From: Allacma fusca
Lineage: Eukaryota; Arthropoda; Collembola; Symphypleona; Sminthuridae
DNA length: 64,000 bases
Reading direction: 5' to 3'
Assembly: GCA_947179485.1 (NCBI GenBank)
Contig: OX359249.1
Location: 43,510,250 to 43,574,249, forward strand
The notes beneath the pieces are model-generated. The model saw nothing but the letters and a program-made list of their open reading frames with translations, ran no database searches and was not told the origin of the DNA. Shown here in pieces: positions 63,426 to 64,000 of this stretch. The position numbers and the translations under genes are program-made. The first letter of the stretch is position 1. Every line of letters starts with the position of its first letter.

Positions 63426-63776
63426 GTGTAAGGCAGGGGTCGGAGTTTTGTAAATCTCCCTAGGAGATCATTTGTGAATTTCTCTTCTGGTAGGTCCTCA
63501 ACGATTTTCAAAATCCCTGTTGGCAAAAAAATCCCTCACAAGACGAAATCCCTGCCAAATTAGGCCAATCAAGCCAAAAATCCCTGTTTGTTTAATAAAT
63601 TTCCCTGAAACACGTCAACAAATTTGAAAATCCCTGTCAAAAAAAGGTCAACGATTTTTAAAATCCCTGTTCGTAAAAATATATCCCTTCCCTTTGAGAT
63701 TTTCCCTACCAGAAATATTTTTGCCCTGGGAAGAATCTCCCCGTCTTCCCACAAAAATCCGACCCCTGGGGTAGGG
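63426..63776. mobile_element. hAT-like MITE, copy 2, with decayed target duplication
   Basis: Same family as the copy 1.4 kb upstream: left end CAGGGGTCGGAGTTTTGT (63434), right end AAATCCGACCCCTG (ending 63768), the same AATCCCTG internal repeats and the same right-end CCCTGGGAAGA block. Flanking octamers GTGTAAGG and GGGTAGGG agree at 6 of 8 positions, as expected of an older insertion. It is about 335 bp, shorter than copy 1. Confidence 0.8.
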
Positions 63777-64000
63777 CTTCGGGCCGATAAATTTATTTAT
63801 AATTACGTTTCTTCCGGGTCCGACCTAAAGTTAAGCCCGAGTCCCTCCACTAGCTATGCTACTTTACTGTTTGAGACTCCTTCAGCATTTGACCTATCAT
63901 GAGTGATGGGTGGCATTGTGGCCTACGTGGATTTAGTTTCTACAAATTATTCTCAATTGACTATTAGTATGAACAGAGATTCCGAGACCCCCACATCCTC

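Overview
The window is eukaryotic genomic DNA: AT-rich, mostly noncoding, with GT-AG introns, many short simple repeats (TACA, GA, CA) and non-autonomous transposons. One gene is recognised with confidence, a soluble guanylate cyclase beta-1 subunit, the haem-containing half of the nitric oxide receptor. Its wording is closest to what I recall of the insect orthologue (for example [20 protein letters not shown], built across an exon junction). This points to an arthropod, probably a hexapod or crustacean. I cannot name the species.

Layout. (1) 1-40,900: about 41 kb with no gene I can identify. It holds microsatellites, two degenerate tRNA-like (SINE-type) box A fragments, a few TATA-like sites, and two stretches that look like possible exons of unknown genes (near 648-931 and 10,990-11,106). 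(2) 40,965-59,482, plus strand: the complete cyclase gene, 14 coding exons joining into a 674-residue protein. The first coding exon contributes only the ATG. The next four long introns, plus a 5 kb intron 6, separate the haem-domain exons, while the PAS, coiled-coil and catalytic exons are packed into the last 2.4 kb. (3) 59,483-about 60,300: 3' UTR ending near an AATAAA. (4) About 60,990-63,770: a cluster of mobile-element remnants. It contains an imperfect inverted repeat, a TA-flanked MITE, two copies of a hAT-like MITE (one with a perfect 8-bp target duplication), two Helitron-type 3' ends and a stray repeat fragment.

How it works together. The beta-1 protein should bind haem through His105 and sense NO. 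It should transmit this through its PAS and coiled-coil segments and pair with an alpha subunit, encoded elsewhere, to make cGMP. The catalytic domain has the beta-type guanine-recognition residues but lacks the first metal-binding Asp, so a partner is required. The most distinctive structure outside the gene is the repeat-filled hAT-like MITE family at the right end. Its internal 33/51-bp repeats have multiple-of-three periods and so create a long but spurious minus-strand reading frame.
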